From contig CALUGY010000078.1 in assembly GCA_944320295.1 (NCBI GenBank), positions 24,557-88,556 on the forward strand: a DNA stretch of 64,000 nucleotides, given 5' to 3'. Position 1 is the first letter of the stretch; the number at the start of each line of letters is the position of its first letter. Shown in pieces: positions 52,737 through 61,538 of this stretch. A program made the translations under genes and the position numbers. The stretch comes from an uncultured Bacteroides sp. GTDB taxonomy: Bacteria > Bacteroidota > Bacteroidia > Bacteroidales > Bacteroidaceae. The notes beneath the pieces are model-generated. The model did not search any database, was not told the origin of the DNA, and worked only from the letters and a program-made list of their open reading frames with translations.

Positions 52737-54761
52737 ATGAAGTTTTGTCAATATATATATATACTGTGTATCCCGTTGTTCGTGTCGTGCGGCATCGGCA
52801 AGACCTTGCGCCGTGCCGACCAATGCTATGCGCGGGGCGAATATTATGAGGCCGCGCGGCATTATAAGACGGCCTACACACGCACTTCGCCCAAGAAGCG
52901 GCCGCAGCGGGGCGTGCTGGCCTACAAACAGGGCGACTGTTACCGGCGCATCAACTACACGTTGAAAGCCAAGGGCGCGTACATGAACGCTGTGCGTTAC
53001 CGTTATCCCGATGCGGCCGTGCATTTCCATCTGGCAGAGATGTTGCGCAAGAACGGCGAGTATGCCGTCGCGGCGGAACACTACGAAAACTATCTGGCTT
53101 ATGCGGACTCCACTTCCCCGCAAGCTGTAAAGGCCGCCGGTCATGAGCCTTTGCGACTGGAACAGGCCAGGCAGGGGCTTGCCTCGTGCCGTTGGGTCAA
53201 GGAATGCAAGGCGCACCCCACACGCCACACGGTGAAGCGGGAATCCATCTTTCTGTCGCGCCGCAGCGACTATTCGCCCGCCTATGCAGGCAGCGACGCC
53301 GATGTGCTGTACCTGACCGCCACGCGCAACGAAGCCAAGGGCGAGGAACTGAACGCCATAACGGGTATGAAGAGCGCCGACATCTTTGTGGCCAAGCGCA
53401 ACGAACGGGGCCGCTGGCAGAAACCGGAGCCGTTGGAGCCGGAGGTGAACAGCGAGTACGAGGACGGGGCCTGCTCTTTCTCGGCCGACGGCAAGACGAT
53501 GTACTTCACCCGCTGCCGCGTATTGCCCGATGCCCCGGCCTATGCTGAAATATATGTGTCGCAACGCATGGCGGCCGAGTGGGGTGCGCCGCAGAAGTGC
53601 GTGCTCACGGCGGATTCGCTCTCGTCGGTGGCACATCCGGCCCTTTCGCCTGACGGCGCTTTCCTTTACTTCGTGTCCGACATGCCCGGCGGTCAGGGTG
53701 GGTTGGACATTTGGCGCGCGGCTGTCACGGCCAAGGGCTTCGGCTATGTGGAAAACTTGGGGAATGAAATCAATACACCCGGCAACGAGATGTTCCCCGG
53801 CTTTGCACCCGACGGCGCGCTCATTTTCTCGTCCGACGGTCACATGGGCATGGGCGGCTTGGACTTGTTCCGTGCCGTGGCTGACAGCACGGGCAACCAT
53901 TGGCGGGTGGAGAACATGGGTTATCCGCTCAACTCGCAGGCAGACGATTTCGGCATGACCTTTGAACCGGGGCATCCTAACCAAGGTTTCTTCTCCTCCA
54001 ACCGCAACGACGCGCGCGGCTGGGATCATATATACAGTTTTTATTTGCCAGAGGTGCACCATGTGTTGCAAGGCTGTGTGTACGACCGCGAGGGCAATAT
54101 CCTGCCCGATGCGTTGGTCACCGTGGCCGGGAACGACGGGACTTATCTGAAGATTGACGTGAAGAATGACGGGACGTTCGAGCAGGAACTTGCTCCTGGT
54201 ACGTCGTATGCCCTGCTTGCCTCTTGCCGTGGCTACCTGAACGATCGGCAGGAGACGGCCACGGGGACTGTCGCTCAGGACAGTTTATACTACGTGGAGT
54301 TTGCCCTGCCTTCCATCACACGGCCTGTGTTGGTGGAGAATATCTTTTACGAATTTAACAGCGCGGCTCTGACACCGGCATCTGCTGTCGCGCTCGACGA
54401 GTTGATACAACTGCTGGAAGACAACCCAACCGTCACCATCGAGCTGGCCGCGCATTGCGATTACCGGGGAAGCGACGAATACAACTTGCGCCTCTCGCAA
54501 CGCCGGGCCGAGTCGGTGGTACGTTACTTGATACAAGGAGGCATCGCTCCCGACCGACTGACACCCAAAGGCTATGGACGCACTACTCCCAAGGTGGCGG
54601 ACAAACACGCCGTGGAGTCCGCTCCGTTCCTTAAAGAAGGCGACGTGCTGACGGAGGAGTACATTACAAATCTCCCGCCGGAACAGCAGGAGATTTGCAA
54701 TGGCATGAACCGCAGGACGGAGTTCCGTGTGCTGCGCACTACCTATGGTTTGGCCTACTGA
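52737..54761 (+). CDS. TPR-PD40-CRD-OmpA lipoprotein (PorE-like architecture)
   Basis: 674-residue lipoprotein (lipobox LFVSC, C18). Domains in order: TPR-like helices (about 22-140), a PD40/WD40-type beta-propeller (about 165-435; SYSPAY-, SFSADGKTMYFTR-, ALSPDGAFLYFVSDMPGGQGGLDIW-type blades), a carboxypeptidase-regulatory-like domain (about 445-530) and a C-terminal OmpA peptidoglycan-binding domain (VENIFYEFNSAALTPAS... LRLSQRRAESVVRYL). This order matches Porphyromonas PorE, a type IX secretion accessory; the same order occurs in other Bacteroidetes proteins, so a T9SS role is only possible. No other T9SS gene is in the window. Confidence 0.85.
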   Translation: MKFCQYIYILCIPLFVSCGIGKTLRRADQCYARGEYYEAARHYKTAYTRTSPKKRPQRGVLAYKQGDCYRRINYTLKAKGAYMNAVRYRYPDAAVHFHLAEMLRKNGEYAVAAEHYENYLAYADSTSPQAVKAAGHEPLRLEQARQGLASCRWVKECKAHPTRHTVKRESIFLSRRSDYSPAYAGSDADVLYLTATRNEAKGEELNAITGMKSADIFVAKRNERGRWQKPEPLEPEVNSEYEDGACSFSADGKTMYFTRCRVLPDAPAYAEIYVSQRMAAEWGAPQKCVLTADSLSSVAHPALSPDGAFLYFVSDMPGGQGGLDIWRAAVTAKGFGYVENLGNEINTPGNEMFPGFAPDGALIFSSDGHMGMGGLDLFRAVADSTGNHWRVENMGYPLNSQADDFGMTFEPGHPNQGFFSSNRNDARGWDHIYSFYLPEVHHVLQGCVYDREGNILPDALVTVAGNDGTYLKIDVKNDGTFEQELAPGTSYALLASCRGYLNDRQETATGTVAQDSLYYVEFALPSITRPVLVENIFYEFNSAALTPASAVALDELIQLLEDNPTVTIELAAHCDYRGSDEYNLRLSQRRAESVVRYLIQGGIAPDRLTPKGYGRTTPKVADKHAVESAPFLKEGDVLTEEYITNLPPEQQEICNGMNRRTEFRVLRTTYGLAY

Positions 54762-54766
54762 CAAGG

Positions 54767-56152
54767 TTAAGCGCGTGGGGGCTGTGCGGTTTTCGTTTCC
54801 CGTTCCAATGCCAGGTAAAATTCAACTACTGCTTCGATGCCTTTGCGCAGGATGTCCAGCGGCATGTTTTCGTTGGGCGAGTGGATGGCATTGCTTTCCA
54901 ACCCGAAGCCCATGAGTACCGTCTTGATGCCGAGCACCTGCTCGAATGTGGAGATGATGGGGATGCTCCCGCCTCGTCGCACGGCCAGCGGTTTCTTACC
55001 GAACGCTTTTTCAAAGCCCGCTTCCGCCGCGCGGTATGCCGGTAGTGTGATGGGGCACACGTAGCCCTGCCCGCCATGCATCGGTGTAACCTGCACTTGC
55101 ACCGTGTCCGGGGCGATGGAACGTATGTAGTCTGCAAAGAGTTGAGAAATCTTGTGGTGGTCTTGGTGAGGTACCAGTCGGCACGACACTTTGGCGTATG
55201 CTTTCGACGGAAGCACCGTTTTCGAGCCTTCACCCGTATATCCGCCCCAAATGCCGCACACGTCGAACGAGGGACGGCAACTGTTCCTCTCCAGCGTGCT
55301 GTAACCCTTCTCCCCGGCCAACGCTTTTACTCCGATGGTTGCTTTGTATTTCTCCTCGTCGAAGGGAATGTGTGCAATCATGTCGCGTTCGGCCTGCGAC
55401 ACTTCTTCCACATCATCGTAAAAGCCGGGTACGGTGATGCGCCCGTCGTTGTCCACCACACGTGATAGCATGCGGCACAGTACGTTGATGGGATTGTCCA
55501 CGGCTCCTCCGAAATGCCCGGAGTGCAGGTCGCGGTTGGGTCCAGTCACTTCTATTTCCCAGTAGGCCAGCCCGCGCAATCCAGTAGTGAGCGAGGGAAG
55601 GTCTGCTCCCAACATACTGGTGTCTGATACGAGAATCACGTCGGCTTTCAGTAGCTCCTTATGCTCACGGCAAAAGTCTTCGAGCGAAGGGGAGCCTATC
55701 TCTTCTTCGCCTTCGAACAAGAACTTTACGTTTGTTGTCAGCAGATTGTGCCGTACAAGATACTCGAAGGCTTTCACTTGGATGAACGACTGCCCTTTGT
55801 CATCGTCCGCACCGCGCGCCCAGATTCTTCCGTCATGTATCGTCGGTTCAAAGGGTGGATTGTGCCACAGTTCCAAAGGTTCTGCGGGCATCACATCGTA
55901 ATGGCCATAGACCAGTACGGTTTGGGCTGCCGGGTCTACTGTCTTTTGTGCCACGACGATGGGGTTGCCTTTCGAAGGCATTACCATGGCCTCGTCCGCT
56001 CCGGCGGCAAGCAACAGTTGCCGCCAGCGTTCGGCACAGGCCAGCATGTCATCGTGGTGTTCGGGTTTGGCGCTAATGCTGGGAATACGGATGAGCGAGA
56101 ATAGCTCTTCCAACATGCGCGCTTCATTGTCTGCAATGTAGTCTTTAAGCAT
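54767..56152 (-). CDS. M20 family dipeptidase
   Basis: 461 residues. Zinc ligands of the M20 family: VLVYGHYDVMP (His, Asp), RGADDDKGQ (bridging Asp), FEGEEEIGS (Glu-Glu), then VSDTSM and a C-terminal His near ESNAIHSPNE. The lid/dimerisation domain is about 200-350 (GPNRDLHSGHFGGAVDNPINVLCRML). Broad dipeptidase, cytoplasmic. The start at 56152 (MLKDYIADNEARMLEELF) was chosen; in-frame sequence upstream is the C-rich intergenic element. Confidence 0.92.
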   Translation of the reverse strand: MLKDYIADNEARMLEELFSLIRIPSISAKPEHHDDMLACAERWRQLLLAAGADEAMVMPSKGNPIVVAQKTVDPAAQTVLVYGHYDVMPAEPLELWHNPPFEPTIHDGRIWARGADDDKGQSFIQVKAFEYLVRHNLLTTNVKFLFEGEEEIGSPSLEDFCREHKELLKADVILVSDTSMLGADLPSLTTGLRGLAYWEIEVTGPNRDLHSGHFGGAVDNPINVLCRMLSRVVDNDGRITVPGFYDDVEEVSQAERDMIAHIPFDEEKYKATIGVKALAGEKGYSTLERNSCRPSFDVCGIWGGYTGEGSKTVLPSKAYAKVSCRLVPHQDHHKISQLFADYIRSIAPDTVQVQVTPMHGGQGYVCPITLPAYRAAEAGFEKAFGKKPLAVRRGGSIPIISTFEQVLGIKTVLMGFGLESNAIHSPNENMPLDILRKGIEAVVEFYLALERETKTAQPPRA

Positions 56153-56220
56153 GGATGTCGATATGTTGTTAAGGGATTTCCCTTTGTTCCCTCCCTGTGA
56201 GGGAGGGATAGGGAAGAAAC

Positions 56221-57297
56221 TTACAGTTGAGTGGTCTTGTCTATCAGGTAGAAATCCAGCAATGTGAGTGCTGCCATGGCTTCCACGATGGGCACGGCGC
56301 GTGGCAATACGCATGGATCGTGTCGTCCACGGGCTTTCAATGTAGTGTCCATGCCGTTTATGTTTACGGTATGTTGTTCCATTAGCACGGTGGCTACCGG
56401 CTTGAATGCCACGCGGAAATAGATGTCTTGTCCGTTGCTTATGCCGCCTTGTATGCCTCCGGAATGGTTGGTGCGCGTTTCGATGTGGCCCGCATTGTTG
56501 TAAAACACGTCGTTCTGTTCCGATCCTTTTTGCTTCAAGCCTTTGAAACCGTCGCCGTATTCAAAAGCTTTGGCTGCGTTGATGCTTAACATGGCGGCTC
56601 CCAAGGCGGCATGCAGCTTGCCGAACACGGGCTGGCCCAGTCCTATGGGGCAGCCTTTTATTACACAGGTGATTACTCCGCCAATGGTGTCGCCTTCACT
56701 CTTTACTTTATGTATGAGCTCTTCCATTTCTTTGGCTTTTGTTGCATCGGGACAGCGTACAGGGTTGCTTTCTATCGTGTCAAGGTCATAGGCCGTGTAA
56801 TTGTCTTCTAACTTGATGGGGCCTACTTGGGAGGTATATGCTGTGATGTGCACGCCCAGTTGCCTCAAAGCCAATTTGGCCAAAGCTCCTGCTACCACGC
56901 GCGATATGGTTTCGCGTGCGGATGCACGTCCGCCGCCGCGATGGTCGCGTATGCCATACTTCACCTTATATGTATAGTCCGCGTGCGATGGCCGATATAC
57001 GTTCTTCAAGTTGTTGTAGTCATCGGAGTGTTGGTTTTCGTTCCATACGATGAAACCTATTGGGCAACCTGTGGATTTGCCTTCGAAAATACCTGATAAG
57101 AATTCTACTTTGTCCGTTTCTTTACGGGCTGTGGTAATGTCGGATTGTCCCGGACGACGTCGGTCGAGCTCACTTTGTACGAAGTCCATGTCGATATTGA
57201 TGCCTGCCGGGAATCCGTCTATCACGCCCCCGATACCTTTTCCATGCGACTCCCCGAAACTGGTGAGGCGAAGGATGTTTCCAAACGAGTTGAACAT
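56221..57297 (-). CDS. aroC: Chorismate synthase
   Basis: 358 residues, last step of the shikimate pathway. Family hallmarks: [72 protein letters not shown] and [24 protein letters not shown]-dependent. A 68-bp gap with a C-rich hairpin (CCCTCCC.. GGGAGGG, about 56190-56212) separates it from the downstream dipeptidase gene. Confidence 0.97.
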   Translation of the reverse strand: MFNSFGNILRLTSFGESHGKGIGGVIDGFPAGINIDMDFVQSELDRRRPGQSDITTARKETDKVEFLSGIFEGKSTGCPIGFIVWNENQHSDDYNNLKNVYRPSHADYTYKVKYGIRDHRGGGRASARETISRVVAGALAKLALRQLGVHITAYTSQVGPIKLEDNYTAYDLDTIESNPVRCPDATKAKEMEELIHKVKSEGDTIGGVITCVIKGCPIGLGQPVFGKLHAALGAAMLSINAAKAFEYGDGFKGLKQKGSEQNDVFYNNAGHIETRTNHSGGIQGGISNGQDIYFRVAFKPVATVLMEQHTVNINGMDTTLKARGRHDPCVLPRAVPIVEAMAALTLLDFYLIDKTTQL

Positions 57298-57351
57298 AGA
57301 ATTATTGCTTTAAATATTTACAATCAGTTTGCATGCGTTTTCTTAACGCCT

Positions 57352-57360
57352 ATAAAGATA
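57352..57360 (-). promoter_or_regulatory. Possible -7 element for aroC
   Basis: Reverse strand TATCTTTAT, a TAnnTTT match lacking the final G, 54 bases upstream of the start. Confidence 0.4.
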
Positions 57361-57551
57361 ACACTTTTCAGCGGAATACGTTCGAAAGTGGGGAAAAAAG
57401 TGCTTTCTGTTTCTGTTTTTAAGGCAAACAGTCCTATGAAGACGTCTTGTATCAGGCTGTTGCTAAGAGAAAGGGGTCATTTGAAAGATGTATAAAGGGC
57501 TTTGCCGGTCACATTATATATACATCCCGTTGCTTTTCCCAAATTAATCCG

Positions 57552-57560
57552 TACATTTGC
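57552..57560 (+). promoter_or_regulatory. -7 element for the aminotransferase gene
   Basis: Forward TACATTTGC, full consensus, 26 bases before the ATG at 57587. Confidence 0.6.
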
Positions 57561-57586
57561 CTTCCGAATCATAAGACTATACAACT

Positions 57587-58786
57587 ATGCCAGATATATC
57601 CATCCGTGGAAAGGAGATACCAGCTTCGCCTATCCGCAAACTTGCCCCATTGGCTGAGGCTGCCAAGCATAGAGGCGTGCATGTATTCCACCTGAACATA
57701 GGGCAACCCGACTTGCCTACTCCCCAAGTGGCACTCGATGCCATACGTAATATTGATCGTAAGATTTTGGAGTATAGTCCGAGTGCAGGCTATCGTAGTT
57801 ATCGCGAGAAACTGGTGGGCTATTACGCCAAGTATGACATATGTTTGACAGCGGATGATATCATCATTACTTCGGGTGGTTCGGAAGCTGTGCTTTTTGC
57901 CTTTATGGCCTGCTTGAACCCAGGTGACGAAATCATCGTGCCTGAGCCAGCCTATGCTAATTACATGGCGTTTGCCATATCTGCCGGTGCCAAGATACGC
58001 ACTATTGCCACTACCATAGACGAGGGCTTTTCCTTGCCCAAAGTAGAGAAGTTTGAAGAGCTGATAAACGAGCGCACACGAGCCATCTTGATATGTAATC
58101 CCAACAACCCTACAGGTTACCTCTATACCCGCCGCGAAATGAAGCAAATACGCGACTTGGTGAAGAAGTACGACCTTTTTCTCTTCTCTGACGAGGTGTA
58201 TCGAGAGTTCATTTACACAGGATCTCCCTACATATCGGCTTGCCATTTGGAGGGCATAGAGGACAATGTGGTACTGATAGACTCCGTGTCCAAACGTTAC
58301 TCGGAGTGTGGCATCCGCATCGGTGCGCTCATCACGAAGAATAAGACCGTCCGTGATGCGGTGATGAAGTTCTGTCAGGCCCGTCTCAGCCCTCCGTTGA
58401 TAGGACAGATTGCCGCGGAGGCTTCGCTCGATGCGGGCGACGACTATTTGCGCGACACGTATGACGAATATGTGGAGCGACGCAAGTGCCTGATTGATGG
58501 TTTGAACCGTATTCCTGGCGTGTATTCACCCATACCCATGGGAGCGTTTTACACGGTGGCACGCCTCCCGGTGGATGATTCCGACAAGTTTTGTGCATGG
58601 TGTCTTTCTGATTTTCAGTACGAGGGGCAGACTGTGTTCATGGCTCCGGCTTCAGGCTTCTACACCACGCCCGGTGCTGGGCGGAACGAGGTGCGCATTG
58701 CTTACGTACTGAAGAAGGAAGACCTGGCACGCGCCTTGTTTGTGTTGCAAAAAGCCTTGGAGGCATATCCTGGGCGTGTGGAGTAG
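57587..58786 (+). CDS. Class I/II pyridoxal-phosphate aminotransferase (AspC-like)
   Basis: 399 residues. PLP lysine K236 in DSVSKRYSECGIRIG, with HLNIGQPDLPTP, ITSGGSEAVLFA, ICNPNNPTGYLYTR and FSDEVYREF. Resembles aspartate/aromatic aminotransferases; substrate not determined. Its location next to divergent aroC would fit a role in aromatic amino-acid synthesis, but this is inference. The FtsX-type gene follows after 15 bp. Confidence 0.9.
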   Translation: MPDISIRGKEIPASPIRKLAPLAEAAKHRGVHVFHLNIGQPDLPTPQVALDAIRNIDRKILEYSPSAGYRSYREKLVGYYAKYDICLTADDIIITSGGSEAVLFAFMACLNPGDEIIVPEPAYANYMAFAISAGAKIRTIATTIDEGFSLPKVEKFEELINERTRAILICNPNNPTGYLYTRREMKQIRDLVKKYDLFLFSDEVYREFIYTGSPYISACHLEGIEDNVVLIDSVSKRYSECGIRIGALITKNKTVRDAVMKFCQARLSPPLIGQIAAEASLDAGDDYLRDTYDEYVERRKCLIDGLNRIPGVYSPIPMGAFYTVARLPVDDSDKFCAWCLSDFQYEGQTVFMAPASGFYTTPGAGRNEVRIAYVLKKEDLARALFVLQKALEAYPGRVE

Positions 58787-58801
58787 GGGAGAAAAAGAGG
58801 G

Positions 58802-60046
58802 ATGGACTTGTCGTTGTTCATAGCGCGCCGCCTGTACCGGGGGGAGGGGAAGGAGAAACTGGTTTCCCGCCCCGCCGTGCTGATTGCCATGACGGGCATT
58901 GCCATCGGCTTGGCTGTCATGATCGTATCGGTGGCGGTTATTACGGGATTCAAGGGGGAGATCCGGGACAAGATAGTGGGCTTCGGCTCGCACCTGCAAA
59001 TCACCAACCTTGAGACGGCAAGCATATACGATACGCATCCCGTGTCGGTAGACAGCACATTGTGGCACCTGTTAAACGAGAACCCCGACGTGGCGCACGT
59101 GCAACGCTATTCTACCAAGGCGGGTATGCTGAAAACGGCAGATTCCTTCCAAGGCATGTTGCTGAAGGGCATCGCCCAAGATTACGACACGGACTTCTTC
59201 CGCCAGCATCTTGTTGAGGGTGAACTGCCCTGTTTCACCGATTCCGTAGCTACAAACCAAGTGCTGATTTCGCAAACTGTGGCCGACAAAATGAACTTGC
59301 ACTTTGGTGACAAGATAGACACCTATTACATACAGGACAATGTCCGCGCACGCCGCTTTACCGTGGCCGGCATCTACAGTACGAATTTCGCGGAGTACGA
59401 CAACCTGTTCTTCGTCACCGATCTTTATACCGTGAACCGGCTGAACAATTGGCAGGCCGACTTTGTGGGCGGACTGGAGGTGCGCCTGCACGACTATGCT
59501 CGTTTGGAAGGTGCCACTTGGGATTTGGCTGCCGCCGTGGAGGGCATCACCGGACCATATGGCGAGCGTTATTTCGTTTGTAATGCGGAGCAACAGAACC
59601 CGCAGATATTCGCCTGGCTCGGCGTGCTCGACGTGAACATCTGGGTTATCCTGGCCTTGATGACGGGAGTGGCGGGCTTTACCATGATATCGGGGCTGCT
59701 GATTATCATCATCGAGCGCACGTCCATGATTGGTATCCTGAAGTCGTTGGGGGCGGGAAACGGATTGGTGCGTCGCGTGTTCCTGTGGTTTTCCGTGTTC
59801 CTGATAGGGAGGGGCATGGTGTGGGGCAACGTGCTGGGGCTGGCCTTCTGCGGCATACAATACTTCACGGGTGTGTTCTCCCTCGACCCGGAGAACTACT
59901 ATATGGACACGGTGCCCGTGTCCGTCGGCCTGGGATGGCTGGTGTTGCTCAACGCAGGTACGCTGCTGGTGTCCGTGGCCATGCTGTTGGGGCCGTCGTA
60001 CCTCATTGCCCGCATCCGTCCGTCCGACTCCATGCGCTATGAATGA
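58802..60046 (+). CDS. FtsX-like/LolCE-type ABC transporter permease
   Basis: 414 residues with four membrane helices (about 28-50, 278-300, 320-345 and 375-397) and a large periplasmic domain between the first two, the MacB/LolC layout. N-terminal FIARRLYRGEG... GIAIGLAVMIVSVAVITGFKGEI is typical of LolC/LolE. Likely to handle lipoprotein release together with an ATPase and partner encoded elsewhere. It ends three bases before the convergent glycosyltransferase stop. Confidence 0.87.
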   Translation: MDLSLFIARRLYRGEGKEKLVSRPAVLIAMTGIAIGLAVMIVSVAVITGFKGEIRDKIVGFGSHLQITNLETASIYDTHPVSVDSTLWHLLNENPDVAHVQRYSTKAGMLKTADSFQGMLLKGIAQDYDTDFFRQHLVEGELPCFTDSVATNQVLISQTVADKMNLHFGDKIDTYYIQDNVRARRFTVAGIYSTNFAEYDNLFFVTDLYTVNRLNNWQADFVGGLEVRLHDYARLEGATWDLAAAVEGITGPYGERYFVCNAEQQNPQIFAWLGVLDVNIWVILALMTGVAGFTMISGLLIIIIERTSMIGILKSLGAGNGLVRRVFLWFSVFLIGRGMVWGNVLGLAFCGIQYFTGVFSLDPENYYMDTVPVSVGLGWLVLLNAGTLLVSVAMLLGPSYLIARIRPSDSMRYE

Positions 60047-60049
60047 GGC

Positions 60050-61222
60050 TCATCTCCGGTAAAATTCACTCTTGTTCCGCAGGCGGGAGGCCAGCTTCCA
60101 CCGCAGGGATTGCCATGCTTGCAGGAGGTCGAAGGCGGGGAGCGTGAGGTAGTACCGGCGCTTCTCGTCCAGGCTGCGTGCCGTGCCGTTCACAACGGCG
60201 GCCTGGAGGGCGAAGCGCAGCAGGAAGGCCAGGACGGCTCCTCCCGCCGTGAGCCATAGGCCCGACAGGGCGGCCAGGGCGGCAGTCGTCACCCATGCCG
60301 CGTGGAACAGCAATCGGCTGCCGGTCTCCAGCCCGTTGACCCACCGTTGCATGCCGCGATAGTGGGCGGCGGTGAAGGCGCGGCCAATCTTCTCCTCGCG
60401 CCAGACACGTGCCGACGACACGGGCCTCAGGCGGACAATGGCCCGCGGGTCGGCCTCGACGCGGGTATTGCGCCCGTTGGCCGATTGGTTGATGAAGAGG
60501 TCGTCGTCACCGCGCAGCAGGTCCAGATGTGCGGCAAATCCTTTTTGTTCGTTGAAGAACGTTTTGCTGTAGAGCAGGTTGCGGCCCACGCCCATGTAGG
60601 GGTGCCGGGCCAGCGCGGCGCCCAGGTAGCGCATGGCGAGGAACAGGTTGTCGAAGGCGGCGCGCTTGTGCAGCCAGCCCTTGCCGCGCTCGTAGCCGCT
60701 GTATCCCAGCACTATCTGGATGCCGGGCACCAGGTTTCGGGCCATGGTGCGCAGCCATTGGTCACCCGTGGGGCGGCAGTCGGCGTCGGTCAGCACCAGC
60801 CAGTCGTGGCGGGCGGCCTTGAAGCCCAGGGTGAGTGCCAGCTTTTTGTGGCTGATGTAGCGCGACGAGTCGGGCACGAAGGTGTGGCGCAGGTTGGCGT
60901 GGCGCGTCTCCATGAGGCTCAGGTAGTCGGAACTGCCGTCGGAGTCGCCCTCGTTGACCACGATGACCTCGAACTGCGGGTAGTCCTGCCCCAGCACGGC
61001 GGGCAGGTTGCGCCTTAGCGCGTCGCACTCCTCGTGGGCGTAGATGACGACGGAGAGCGGGGTCAGCTGGTCTGTGTAGGTAGTCCTTCCGCGCCGGCCG
61101 GCACGTGCGGCCCGCAGGATGCGGGCGTAGCGGCATAGATAGTAGAGTATTTGTATGACGAAAAGGATGCCGGTGATGATGAGCAGCGCGTCGGCCGGGC
61201 GGAGGGATGTGAGTGTATCCAT
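60050..61222 (-). CDS. Family 2 glycosyltransferase, membrane-associated
   Basis: 390 residues. N-terminal membrane helix (about 11-28), GT-A domain with TPLSVVIYAHEECDALRRNLPAVLGQDYPQFEVIVVNEGDSDGSSDYL, the DxD-type LTDADCRP and a downstream RGDDDLFINQ; two helices near the C terminus (about 305-345). Acceptor and donor unknown. Very high G+C. The only gene of its unit; its promoter is preceded by a ten-unit 22-bp array. Confidence 0.88.
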   Translation of the reverse strand: MDTLTSLRPADALLIITGILFVIQILYYLCRYARILRAARAGRRGRTTYTDQLTPLSVVIYAHEECDALRRNLPAVLGQDYPQFEVIVVNEGDSDGSSDYLSLMETRHANLRHTFVPDSSRYISHKKLALTLGFKAARHDWLVLTDADCRPTGDQWLRTMARNLVPGIQIVLGYSGYERGKGWLHKRAAFDNLFLAMRYLGAALARHPYMGVGRNLLYSKTFFNEQKGFAAHLDLLRGDDDLFINQSANGRNTRVEADPRAIVRLRPVSSARVWREEKIGRAFTAAHYRGMQRWVNGLETGSRLLFHAAWVTTAALAALSGLWLTAGGAVLAFLLRFALQAAVVNGTARSLDEKRRYYLTLPAFDLLQAWQSLRWKLASRLRNKSEFYRR

Positions 61223-61253
61223 TGTCGTTTTCGGTATGTCTGTTTTTCGCAGG

Positions 61254-61262
61254 GCAAAGGTA
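61254..61262 (-). promoter_or_regulatory. -7 element for the glycosyltransferase gene
   Basis: Reverse strand TACCTTTGC, full consensus, 31 bases upstream of the start and 39 bp from the end of the 22-bp array. Confidence 0.6.
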
Positions 61263-61301
61263 CGAAAAAAGCCGGAAGCTGGTGCTTGCGGGCGGTTTTT
61301 C

Positions 61302-61521
61302 GTCTTCCTGAAAAATTCCGCCCGTCTTTTTGGAAAATCACGAGCGTCTTTTTGGAAAATGACGGGCGTCTTTTGGGAAAATCCTGGGCGGAATTTTTTG
61401 ACTACCCGCCCAGGGCTTTTTTGCGCCCCGCGCAGGCCGTTTTGGAAATCCGCGCGGCTGGCAGTGACTACCCGCGCGGATTTCTCGAACCGCCCGCGCG
61501 GATTTTTCCGGATGCCCCTGC
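61302..61521. repeat. Ten-unit 22-bp tandem array, TTTTGGAAA/CCGCGCGG type
   Basis: Ten consecutive 22-bp units in exact phase start at 61302 and every 22 bp to 61500. Units 1-4 share GTCTTTTTGGAAAAT followed by a C/G-rich hexamer; units 5-10 move to CCCGCGCGGATTT-type sequence with GACTACCC in units 5 and 8. GACTACCC and CGCGCGGATTTC also occur in the array at 6887-7084, linking the two. It fills most of the 316-bp gap 61223-61538, upstream of the glycosyltransferase promoter. Confidence 0.85.
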
Positions 61522-61538
61522 GGAGGGGTCTGGCGGGG

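Noticed and set aside
52650-54071. Reverse-strand open frame of 473 codons opposite the PorE-like gene
   Set aside because: No signal or domain; antisense to a well-defined multidomain lipoprotein and starting in the repeat array side.
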